Source: Lampris incognitus
Taxonomy: Eukaryota > Chordata > Actinopteri > Lampriformes > Lampridae
DNA: 64,000 nt
Assembly (NCBI RefSeq): GCF_029633865.1
Contig: NC_079214.1
Span: 16,491,936-16,555,935 of the forward strand
Direction: 5' to 3'
Shown one piece after another: positions 54,235-64,000 of the stretch. Position numbers and translations under genes: made by a program. Numbering within the stretch: position 1 is the first letter of the stretch; every line of letters begins with the position of its first letter. The notes under the pieces are model-generated. The model ran no database searches. It was not told the origin of the DNA and saw only the letters and a list, made by a program, of their open reading frames with translations.

Positions 54235-55190
54235 TATATTGATAATATATTGATATAAGGGGGAAAAATGAAAATAAACAAGTAAGAGTGGCTTTTTAGA
54301 TGTTGGATAAAGGAATGACAAAACAGAAGCGCACACAAAGCACACACACAAACACACAAAGCTTGTGTGTGTGCATGTGTGTGTATGCCAGTCCACGTGT
54401 GTTGTGTTTGAGAGCCTTGGCCCTCAATAGTAGTGATGCAAAGATGAGAATAACACAAAAGCTAATGTAGCTTGTTTTCACAGGACTCCATTTCCGTCCT
54501 CCTCTTGAGTATTTTTCTCTCTGCGGTCTCAGAATAATGATGTCGCTCTCCTCAGAGTTTCCGCGGCAGAGGGCCTGCGGACACGGAGGGAGTGGGTGTG
54601 TGTTTGTGACGGCTGGCGAACCAGGCTGTGTTTGCACAGGGAAGCGGGACCGTGTTGAACAGACCCACCATAAAGAGCGACGCTGTTTTCGTTGGGCTGG
54701 TCTGCAGGGTTACCCGCCGTCTGGATCGCTGTTATTTAAGTCTGCAGTGAACTCTGTAGCGCACTTCTTTGTGCATGGTCACAGAAATACCAAAACATCC
54801 ACACACCTACACACGTACACTTTCCACAACACACGCACCGGCACGCAAAAGTGACCTGAAAAGCGTCCCAACATATGTCAGATGGAAAACACTTGAAAGG
54901 ACTAATGTCCATTTCAGAGCAAACCAATATGTTTACTCTCTCCCTTTAATTAATGGTTACATGACGGATTCTTCCTCTCTAATGTCACATTGCATGTGGG
55001 TGGAGGGAGGAGATATGGATGAGTAATGAGCATGGAAAAGGAAACTAAAAAATGGGCTCCTGAAGCTAACATGGAGACACATGGAGGACACACGTGTTGC
55101 TCTTAAATACTTTACTGACAAATAAAACACATTGTTCGAAATTTTACTTGAATCAGTTGATATTTGGTACTTAACTACAAGAGCCCCTAT
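54235..55190. other. Intergenic DNA: nothing recognised
   Basis: Short CA/GT patches (54335-54385, 54795-54840) and otherwise unique sequence without a convincing exon. Confidence 0.5.
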
Positions 55191-55192
55191 CA

Positions 55193-56003
55193 CCGCTTCC
55201 GGTGTGGGAAGATGGCGACGCGAATTTGTGTTTGCGGCGGCCTCACCCAGTCCCGTCCATGCAGTGTCTTTGACCACATCTGTGCCTAAGTTTGTCTTCG
55301 TTTGATGGCTGGGAAGAGCTGGCGCTGGATCGGCTGGGAGAGCTTGGTCTGCTGCTTCCTGTGGGCCCAGAGACCACGGCCCTGCCTGGAGCTGTGCCCA
55401 AAGAGGTAACACCGAGGGCGGTCTGACAGGACACAGAAGCGGGGCAGGCTAAGCTAACTGCTAGCCCATGCAGACTGGCAGTTCTGGTAACAGCGAGGCC
55501 GGTCTGGCGGCGGCCTTGCCTAGCCTTGACTGTGTTTTTAGTGTCGTCGTGTGGAGTGCGGGGAGGTGTGCTGAAGGTGTCTGGCTGGGAGAGCTAGCGT
55601 TGGATCGGCTGAGGGAGCCTGGTCTGCTGCGTCCTCTGGGCCCAAGGACCACGGCCCTGACTGGAGCTGCACCCGGAGAGGAAACACCGAGGGCGGCCTG
55701 ACAGGACACAGAAGCAGGGAAGGCTAAGCTAACTGCTAGCCCATGCAGACCAGCAGTTCCGACAGTCGTCCTGGCTAGCGTTCCTTGTCCTGGACAGTAA
55801 TTTTTTTGTTGTTGTTTTGATTAGTTAGTTACGTGTTAGTTTGGATATATGTGTGTTCTTGTAGTTCTTGTAGTTTTTGGATATGTGTTTTTGTCTTTGT
55901 GTTGCACTGCTGTTGGCTGGGGAAATGATGTTTCGTTTCATTTCATGCACTTGCGCACATGAAATGAAATTACTTTCTGATTCTGATTCTGGTTCTGATA
56001 AAG
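55193..56003 (+). repeat. Repeat D, longest copy
   Basis: CGCTTCCGGTGTGGGAAGATGG start; two tandem units (55195-55485, 55486-55760) each end AAGCTAACTGCTAGCCCATG. A 3' region with GATATATGTGTGTTCTTGTA follows, and a CTGATTCTGATTCTG end at 55980-56000. No reverse-transcriptase ORF remains. Confidence 0.75.
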
Positions 56004-56430
56004 TCCTGAAAGGTGGTTTTTTTTTCCTGGTGTGCACAAGTTATGTTTGTGCACACAAGATGTCTATCTTGTGGGAACAAGTAAATTATCTTGTGCCAGT
56101 GGCGAACCGTGGCCCTGGACCACAGTAGGACCACATGTGGCAAAAAAAATAAAAATCAAATATAGCAATAAAAATAACAGCCAGAGAGCCCTGTCACATG
56201 GAAGTTCAGCATATTAAAGGCTTCTTTGCCCTAACTGGCTTCACAACACACAAAGGTGATTCCGGAAAACCTTATAACCCAGCCTCTACTATACCCCTCT
56301 GGTCAATCGTTTATAATAGGGATGTGAACGTGTACTAAAATCTGTACACGTTTACACGGTGCAATGTTTGCCGTTTAAACGTGTACACGTTTCTGTCGGT
56401 GCCATACCGCTAGAGGTCGCTGTAGCCGTA

Positions 56431-56703
56431 TTATTCCATAGATTCGCCGCTGTTAAGGTCGCCGATGTCGTATGACACAACTAGGCTACACCATTTACAA
56501 CAGACCGCCTGTTGTTGTCCTGTTGTCCGTAACTTCTCACTCGGGTGTTTTAGCCTGATGTGGTTGACCATGGACCCGGTACTCCCGTTGTAAGCCAGCT
56601 CTGTCTGACAAATGCTGCATTTTACTTCATTTCCTTCTCCGTTCTTTTCGCACAGAAAACTCCCACATGGGGCCTCGCAGGTGTTTACTTGCCGCCATCC
56701 CAT
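56431..56703 (-). pseudogene. BED zinc-finger fragment of a hAT transposase
   Basis: A 90-codon open frame with CSICQTELAYNGSTGSMVNH followed by IRLKH: the C-x2-C ... H-x4-H pattern of BED fingers, the DNA-binding start of hAT transposases. The dimerisation and catalytic parts are missing, so at most it could bind element ends. Confidence 0.75.
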
Positions 56704-56768
56704 GCGTCAATCGCGCTCGCACTTGTCACGCAGCCAATAATGATGACGTCATTGCGCATTATATTGTA

Positions 56769-56915
56769 GCGAATTCGGGGGACAACGCAACCACAGGAAC
56801 TGCCGCGGCCGGGAAGCGAACCCGTATCGCCCGCACCGCAGGAGACATCGCTAACCGCTAGAATATAGGGTCAGACCCGCCAGCCGGCGGCCAGCGTGTC
56901 GTCTGATCCATGCAC
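56769..56915 (-). repeat. SINE family G, copy inside the hAT
   Basis: Shares GAATTCGGGGGACAACGCAA and CTGCCGCGGCCGGGAAGCGA with 57507-57655. On the minus strand it has a tRNA-like head with B-box GGTTCGCTTCC. Confidence 0.75.
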
Positions 56916-57506
56916 GGTACAATATAATAATAAAATTTAAAAAAAAAACTTTACGATTATCGGTTAGGGATTTTTATTAAACGGTTGTGGTTTCATTTCC
57001 GTGTAAACGTGTACACGTGTACACTGACACGCCCCTAGTTTATAAACACACTAAAAATAATTTACGGATGCCTCATTCGACCAGCAGACGTCAGCAAAAG
57101 TTGCACAATTTCGAGATAGAATAAAAACAGGAATCCAGCCGATTATTGGAAAAAGCTGTGTACTCACCAAATGAAGATCACTTGAGAACAAAGTCCATCC
57201 TGCGATCCTTTTTAACAAAGTGTTCAATTGCTGGGTCGTATACAGTTTGTCCTTTGACTTCAGCTCCATAAGAAGCTCTTTCTCAACTGAGACTAAAGCC
57301 CAGGCTGACAGACGAGCCTGCCCTGTGCTGTTTCTTGTTTACGTTTTTATCCTTTTCAGGGCTGAGAGTGTTCTCTCCACGGAAGCTGTGGACACAGGGA
57401 TGGTTAAGACCAGGCAAGTGAGAAGGTGGCATTGGGGCATGCTTTCGGTCAGTCCCTTTTGCTGGAGAAAGTGGAGGAGATCAGAAGAGCTCCATCCCTA
57501 AGTAGA

Positions 57507-57655
57507 GAATTCGGGGGACAACGCAACCACTGGAACTGCCGCGGCCGGGAAGCGAACCTGTATCGCCCGCACCGCAGGAGACATCGCTAACCGCTCGACT
57601 AAAGGGTCGGTCCCGCCAGCCAGCGGCCAGCGTGTCCGCTTATCCATGCACGTTA
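57507..57655 (-). repeat. SINE family G, second copy
   Basis: About 90% identical by eye to the copy 740 bp to the left, in the same orientation. It lies in the outer inverted-repeat element but outside the hAT. Confidence 0.75.
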
Positions 57656-58145
57656 CAGTACGTTACACATAGCTCAGTCCCCATACGGGACATGTCGAAG
57701 TGGCGCCCATCGCTCTCCTCCAGACTGCAGAGGGCTGTGTTGGGGAAGCTCTGCCTATATGCAGTACACTGCTGTGGGTCTAGTAGTGCAAGAAGGCCGT
57801 GCAAGAACTTGAGTATAACGAGCTAGTAGCAGAAAGCTATCTTCAGTCAGCTCACCCAGTAAAAACAGCAAACTGACTGTTGGAATAAATCAAAGAACTC
57901 TGCCATGTTTCAAACATACCTGAGAAATCAACAAACTCTTAAAAGCTATAAACGCAACTTACCTCTGTGGACATCAAAGCATGGGCCTAGCATGCCTTTA
58001 CTATGCAGATATTAACTTGTTCCCACAAGATAATTAACTTGTGCACACCAGATAAACAATATCACATTTTGGGACTTTAGGGGCTCCGTAGGTAGTATAT
58101 ATAGTATTGGTATGTATTTGGTAATCATATTTAGTACTTATATCG

Positions 58146-58450
58146 GGCAGCACGGTGATCCAGTGGTTAGCACTGTTGCCTCACAGCAAGAAGGCCCTGG
58201 GTTCGAACCCCAGGCCATCCCAGGTCCTTTCTGTGTGGAGTTTGCATGTTCTCCCCTTGTCTACGTGGGTTTCCTCCGGGTGCTCCCGTTTCCACCCACC
58301 ATCAAAAAGACATGCATAATACGCCTGTGTCCCTGAGCAAGGCAATGGAAAGGAGAGCTGGAGTTGGTCCCCGGGTGCTGCAGCTGCCCACTGCTCCTAT
58401 ACAATAGGACGGGTTAAATGCAGAGAACACATTTCATTGCAAGAACACAA
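58146..58450 (+). repeat. tRNA-derived SINE related to family B
   Basis: Clear tRNA-like head: GGCAGCACGGTGATCCAGTG and GGGTTCGAACCCC. Body GTTTGCATGTTCTCCCC...GTGGGTTTCCTCCGG, 3' end GGGTTAAATGCAGAGAACAC. It shows the full-length direction of the family B core. Confidence 0.85.
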
Positions 58451-58451
58451 T

Positions 58452-59626
58452 GTCAAAGTGGTGTTCATTAGGATAACTTGGGTCATGCCTTCAACAGAGT
58501 TCTGTCACCTATTAACAGTAACTGGACATTATTTGATTAAACTGAGATAAACATCTTACTCGGCCTCCTTGAAGAGTAGATTTTGAAAAGGCATTGCTAA
58601 ATCTGCTATGATAAAAATCCGGCTATGCGGATATGGCTGGACAGGTGGATAGATTTACGTCCACCGGCTTGTCTGTGATGCACGTCCTTGTAAAGCGGTT
58701 TGCAGAGAGAACAGATGTAATGACAGAGAAATTCACTCGACTCTTCCAAATAATAACTCTGTTTAAAAGCCTATTTTATGCGGGCATTGGTGAAGAAAAA
58801 TACTGGATTCAAGGAGAAAGCAAACACTCGTAAACTGCATGGAATTTCAACAAAATACTCTTGAAACAATTTAGAACAAACGTTGGCTATACATGGCGAC
58901 GAGTGACTCAACTCTTTCTGGAGTAATGTAACGCTCAAGCCGTGTTGTTGGATTTATTTTACAGCCTCGGGACTCTGGCATACACTGTCCTAATCTCGCC
59001 AACGTGTAAAAATGGAGGATGTGTGTTATGGTTACGCGGTAGCGTGATGCTCCATCTATTGTGTATCTTGTCTGCGGCTGCAGAGCACCTCACAACAAGG
59101 AAGGCCCACACACGGGGACGGATGTCAGGCCAACATGGAGAAAAAGGAAGCGAAAAGGAGAAAGGAGGATTTCTTGAGAAGCATCATGTAATGACTCTCT
59201 GGAACCACACCTGATAGTTGAGTATTATTATACGTGTGCACATAATAAATGGAAAAACGATGAATTGCAAATTGAAAGAAATTGGGGGAAAAAAAGAGAA
59301 ATGTTTTAAAATCTCATGTTTCTAACATTTTTTTCCCCTCAGTTTGATTAAACTTTGAAGATTATTATCCATCTTCGGTGGCTTCACCATGGAAACCTTT
59401 TAACCCCTACACTTCCTCTTTAGTTCTGGCAGTCGCCAGTGACCAAAGCGTCTCCACAACAAACACATTTTCATTTCACAAAGCCCTTCACCTTTGCCCT
59501 TCACACCCACACTCTGTGACTGCAAGCTTTACAGTTTTTAAAGGGAAGTTTCGCAACTAATAATCTGCATGTCCGGTGGTGCTGCTGGTCTAGCTCATCT
59601 GTAAGGACAATAACATGTACTGTGCA
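58452..59626. other. Intergenic DNA: nothing recognised
   Basis: Unique, AT-leaning sequence; no exon with supporting splice sites or homology was seen. Confidence 0.5.
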
Positions 59627-59634
59627 ATTCATTT

Positions 59635-60051
59635 TTTTCTCCCTTTCTCTCTCCAGTTGTACTTGGCCAATTACCCCACTCTTCCGAGCTGGTCGCTGCT
59701 CCACCCCCTCTGCCGATCCGGGGAGGGCTGCAGACTACCACACGCCTCCTCCGATACATGTGGAGTCGCCAACCGCTTCTTTTCACCTGACAGTGAGGAG
59801 TTTCGCCAGGGGGAAGTAGCGCGTGGGAGGATCACGCTACCCCCCCCCCCCCAAACAGGCGCCCGACCGACCAGAGGAGGTGCTAGTGCAACAACCAGGA
59901 CACATACCCACATCTGGCTTCCCACCTGTAGACACAGCCAATTGTGTCTGTAGGGACGCCCGACCAAGCCGGAGGCAACAAGGGGGAGTCGATCCAGGTG
60001 GTGTGTTGGGAGGCAACGGAATAGACCGCTACGCTACCCGGACGCCCCCCC
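59635..60051 (-). repeat. SINE family A with 8-bp duplication
   Basis: Flanked by ATTCATTT at 59627-59634 and 60052-60059. Full set of body blocks; a poly-C run marks the tract that is also poly-C or poly-G in sister copies. Confidence 0.85.
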
Positions 60052-60059
60052 ATTCATTT

Positions 60060-63000
60060 GACACAGTAATTGATGTTCTTCTGCCAAGAGAGCTGTTCTA
60101 CATTGCCTCCATGTACTAGTATGCATTGTGTGAGAGTTTCCCATCGGTGGAGATTAGAAAACAAACATCTCAGCCGATGTGCCTTGTAGTTACTCCAACA
60201 TTTGCTCACGTCAATGGAATGCAGACGAAGCCTAGTTGCCTATAGTGCGCCGGGGTGATAACAGACAACACTGACCAGTATTGTGTGCGTTACAAAAGTG
60301 CCAGCACAGCAATTAATACATGGAAACCAGGTTGAAAAATCAGCGCATTTGCCCTTTAATGTGTGTCGAAACCGCTCTGTTGCGAGGTTTCCCATTTCTT
60401 CTCGGCCGTCAGCCTGTCAGGACGGCCGTTTGGTCCCACTAGTCATTTTTAAGTAGGTTTCACGAGAAGCCGTGGCTCTTTATATACACAGGTTTAAAAG
60501 TCGTGTAAACACCGAGGTATTACTTCTACCTCTCGGGGCCTGGGCCCAGTCTCAAGTGAGTCAGAGGTGTGAGCAGATAACGCGTCCGCCATAGTGTGTG
60601 ACACGTGAGATGTTCCACCGACTCGTCATCAAAATAAATAACAAGCTTCTCATCAGAGAGTGCGGCCTGCCAGCCTGATGTCATCCGCTGGATACCTTCA
60701 GGGGAGGCTGAGCCGTGTAATTACGGCAGGATGGTAACCCGAGCAAAACATCACATGTGCAACCTCCATGCAAGTACATGAACGTATGCACAAGCATGTG
60801 TGAGGACACGATGTCAATCTGGCCGTTCGATGATAATAATCCAGGGAGGATAGTGCTGGCCTGTTCAAAGCGCCTCAGAAACCGGAGGGGCTGCGGTAGG
60901 CCTGATGTTCTGGTGACTAATTACAGAGCCTGTTAATGCAGAGGTCAGACTGGGATTAGGGACTTATTGAAAAGGAGCGAGTTGAGCCCGAGGTCCTGTT
61001 TGATCTTTGCAACCTCTCCGTCCCCCCAATTACTACTGTTTCATGTAAACAGGGTGCAGGTCCAGAAACCTCAGAGACGGGCACAAGTGAGTAACAAGGT
61101 ACAAGTGAAATGCCTTCCTGTTTTGGCTTCATTACAGGCCTGTTTTGTATCCAAGGGTTTATTTCTGATTTTTTTTTTGTTTTATGCTTGTAATGCTATT
61201 ACGGTTCGTGGCCCTCGCAGCTGCTTTGCGGTTCTGAGGAAGACGCGGCACAACTCCTCACAGTTTTGTCTTAATGCCTTCGCCATATAAAATGCTCTCT
61301 GCTGGGAAACGCTTCTAAGATGGGCTGTCAGTGGGCCAACCCACAGACTGTGAGTCACTGGCACGGTCTGGTTATTATTTTGACGTGCTGAATTTCCAGA
61401 AATGTTATTGACCATTGTTAGTTCAATAAGCAAGTGAGTTTTGCTGTTACCTTTTGTGTTAAGCAACCGGGTCAGCCTGACGTTATTGTGCATACTACTG
61501 CTCTGTGCATAAATACAGTCATTGCACAGTGACTGAGTGAGATGTGTGTGTGTATGTGTTGACTTGTGACTTTGACTTATGTCTGTGTGGACATGGAGGT
61601 TCTTGCATGTGCATGACAATAAGCGTGCCCATGAATGTGTCTTTGTTCCAGTTCCTCTGTGAGGTCAGAGATAGTCCAGGGAACAGTGGGCTGTTAACAG
61701 CCGGGTTATAAATAGCGGGTACCCTGTAAGCTAAAAGTGGTGTGGTAGTCAGGCTCAGTGTGGCATAGTCAGGAAAAAGCCCTCTGTCAAATGGTCTGAG
61801 AAAAACCGGAAGACTGTCTCACATGGGGCCAAGTGAGTGGAGCCTTGTCCAGACGGGGGCCAAATAAGGTAGCGGAGAAATAAACAAAGGGGAGGTGGGT
61901 GTGAGTAAGGGAAAAATAATGCAAGAAAGGAATTGTTGTAATGATACCTTCACCCGCGAAAAGAAAAAAAAATTGCACCTTTGAAGATGCAGTTGTAATG
62001 GATGGAGCCACTTCCATTTTCCATCTGCTCCATCACTGTTTGGAACATTGTGGTGACATGGTTCCCTCCATCAGTATCTGTTTCTCTTTGTGAGACGCCG
62101 CCTGGTACCGAACCCCTCTATCATCTTAACCCCGACCAATGACATCACACCCTCCCAGTCACACCCGCTGGTAGAATAATTGTCAGGATGTGAACGGTGA
62201 ACCGGTCTTTACTCAGCAATTGCAAAGGCTGCGCTTCCCGAGCTGGACATCCTCCAGCCCCCCCGGCCCCCTGGCCCCCCGGCCCTGCCCCGCCGTCTCC
62301 CCCCCCACAAAGTCAACTCTCCCTCGGTGTGCAGCACGACTGTTGGCTTGGCTCGCTACGGTGGTCTGGATGCGAGTTCTAGTGGAGGAGTCCAAACAAA
62401 ATGTGACCACAACCCCCGTCTGCAAAGACAGGGAGGGGGAAGGAAGGGGTGAGGAGAGCGAGGGACGGGAGAGGACGGGGGGTGTGAAAGAGGCTGGCGG
62501 GTGGGGTATTGGAAAGGTCAGACAAATTATGCTGAGAAATAAAAGATTATGTAGTATTATGATGATATAACCTCTGTTCATACCAGGTGGCTTTTATGTG
62601 CACATTTAAATAGAAAACCTATCAATTCATTTTCTTTTAATTAGGACCCATATTGTATATAAGAAGTGTGATCTGTTCAGGCTCTGCAATGAAGGTGATG
62701 CTTGTATTATTCATAGTGACAGGCACGCAACAGACACACACACGCGCACAAATAAAAGTACCTCTGTCTTTTCTCGAAGGTGTCTATTTATGTGTTTGCG
62801 AGTTTGTGCAAGTTATTGTGCACGTGTATGTTTGTGGAGGTGTCTGACGGCGTGTGTGCCAGGGACCTGCGGTGGTCTGTGGTGGTCTGACCCACAGCGT
62901 CTCGTCCTTGAGCTCTTTCATTGCACTGCCATACAGGCCTCTGTCAGAGCCACTCCTCTTATTGGAGCCAAGCAGACCTTGTCGGGCTCGGGACGGGTCC

Positions 63001-63450
63001 AAGCTGCGGTTCCTCTACACGTTCCCGTTGAAATGACAGAAGATATTATTTTAGCCTAGATGCTCACCTCGAGGCAACAACGTAAGGTTTATAAAATCGG
63101 CGACAGCCACACTGGCCTTACCTGGGGTGAGGCAGGGGGCAGGTAGCCCCCCCCCGCCTCCTCCTCCATGCAGCTCCAGGTGACCTGGCGTGCCTATGTA
63201 GTCTAGACGGGATGGGTGAGTAATGGTGATGCTTGCGTCAAGGTCTTCTGTTAATGATATTTCCTGTCGCTGGCTTGGAAAGTGTGCCCACACGTCCACA
63301 GTTGCAGTCCAAAAGTTATGCCGGGGTCGATAACCTCTGAAGAGCTTACAAGAGGGCCATGAAGGGCTGTTAACGACCAACGTTTTTTTTTTAACAAAAT
63401 ATTGCCACATTGGGTCGAGAATAGTTTTATCTTCAGGTCATAACAGCACA
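60060..63450. other. Longest repeat-poor stretch of the right block
   Basis: No transposon and no recognisable exon over 3.4 kb. Contains C-rich (62255-62310) and G-rich (62430-62510) patches. Being unique and repeat-poor next to a gene, it may hold regulatory DNA. Confidence 0.45.
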
Positions 63451-63454
63451 CTTT

Positions 63455-64000
63455 TTTTTGTGTGGCCTTTCCCCCCCTTTTCGTCCCAGTTGTACTTGGC
63501 CAACTACCCCACTCTTCCTAGCCGTCCCGGTCGTACAGGGGGACGTAGCGCGTGGGAGGATCATGCTATCCCCCCCCCCCCAACCCCGAACAGGCGCCCC
63601 GAACCGACCGGAGGAGGCGCCAGTGCGGCGACCGGGACACACACCCCACATCCGGCTTCCCATCCGCAGACACGGCCAATGGGGCAGCGTCCTAGTGACG
63701 TCACTGCATCGCTGTCGCTATGGACGCGTCACAGGAAGTCAGACACGCGGAGCTCGTTAGACAGTCCAGCATGGCTGTGTTTGCAACACCAGCTCACGTG
63801 TATGCTGCCATATATCCGATAATATTAAATTACGCAAAAATAAACGCAGAAAACTAAAACAAACTGCTCACTTCTAATGTAGTCACGTGCATCCGATGTT
63901 TGACTTCCGTTGGCTGCGAAGCTTCCGCTTCCGCTCGGGAAGGGCTAAAAATAGCTCATGGACGCTGCCGACCAAGCCGGAGGTAACGCAGGGATTCGAA
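63455..64000 (-). repeat. SINE family A, deleted and split, cut by window edge
   Basis: The left part at 63455-63682 lacks an internal block of about 150 bp. The right part resumes at 63970 (CCGACCAAGCCGGAGGTAAC) and runs off the window. Confidence 0.75.
63683..63969. mobile_element. Candidate 287-bp insertion in a SINE
   Basis: Bounded by GGCAGCGTCC and GGACGCTGCC, exact inverted repeats. It carries a palindromic TGACGTCA. No clear target duplication, and the right end resembles the SINE's own GGGACGCCCGACC. Confidence 0.4.

Larger units (their letters stand above)
56317..57037. mobile_element. Short hAT transposon with 8-bp target duplication
   Basis: Exact GTTTATAA on both sides (56309-56316, 57038-57045). 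Inverted ends TAGGGATGTGAACGTGTAC and TAGGGGCGTGTCAGTGTAC, 721 bp. It encodes a BED zinc-finger segment but no catalytic domain, and has a SINE G insertion. Confidence 0.88.
56027..58051. mobile_element. About 2-kb inverted-repeat element hosting a hAT
   Basis: Left end CTGGTGTGCACAAGTTATG and right end TTAACTTGTGCACACCAG are inverted. CTTGTGGGAACAAGT and ACTTGTTCCCACAAG repeat the symmetry just inside. No transposase was recognised, and the family is unknown to me. Confidence 0.6.

Noticed and set aside
58146-58220. Possible tRNA gene
   Set aside because: A and B boxes are present, but the sequence continues into a SINE body and no full cloverleaf is evident, so it is a retroposon head.

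Overview
The window is vertebrate nuclear DNA, most likely from a ray-finned (teleost) fish. Genes are split into short exons with GT-AG introns. Dinucleotide microsatellites are dense, and tRNA-headed SINEs, Tc1 elements and hAT elements of types typical of fish genomes fill much of the rest. No bacterial, viral or organellar gene organisation is visible.

Three protein-coding genes can be rebuilt exon by exon, with every junction in phase. (1) Integrin beta-6 (itgb6, minus strand, ATG at 9627) runs leftwards off the window. Signal peptide, PSI, beta-I, hybrid, I-EGF and the start of the beta-tail are present; the membrane and cytoplasmic exons lie beyond position 1. (2) rbms1 (minus strand, 28853 to 17224) is a complete two-RRM single-stranded nucleic-acid-binding protein of 13 coding exons and 375 codons plus stop. 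(3) psmd14 (plus strand, 34012 to 41240) is a complete proteasome lid deubiquitinase (Rpn11) of 10 coding exons and 310 codons plus stop, with an intact JAMM motif. The same three genes are neighbours on human 2q24, which supports the assignments. TANK, which lies between RBMS1 and PSMD14 in human, is not visible in the short gap here.

Layout: 1-9.6 kb itgb6, with SINE, LINE and nested-transposon insertions in its introns; 9.6-14.6 kb CpG-richer itgb6 upstream DNA followed by simple-sequence DNA; 14.6-17.2 kb probable rbms1 3' UTR carrying a SINE; 17.2-28.9 kb rbms1; 28.9-33.5 kb AT-rich intergenic DNA; 33.5-41.3 kb psmd14, with MITE-like repeats in its introns; 41.3-64 kb a gene-poor, transposon-rich block.

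The right-hand block holds the most unusual structures. An intact Tc1 transposon has an uninterrupted 346-residue transposase and 28/30-matching terminal inverted repeats. A near-perfect 1.2 kb head-to-head palindrome of another Tc1 family is nested in an older, broken Tc1 that also hosts a SINE. A short hAT element has a perfect 8-bp target duplication and a BED zinc finger, and lies inside a larger inverted-repeat element. Several perfect hairpins with three-base loops occur elsewhere. I see no wholly new multi-gene system. The most original observations are the foldback and hairpin structures, and two itgb6 splice acceptors whose polypyrimidine tract is replaced by (TG)n-type repeat.
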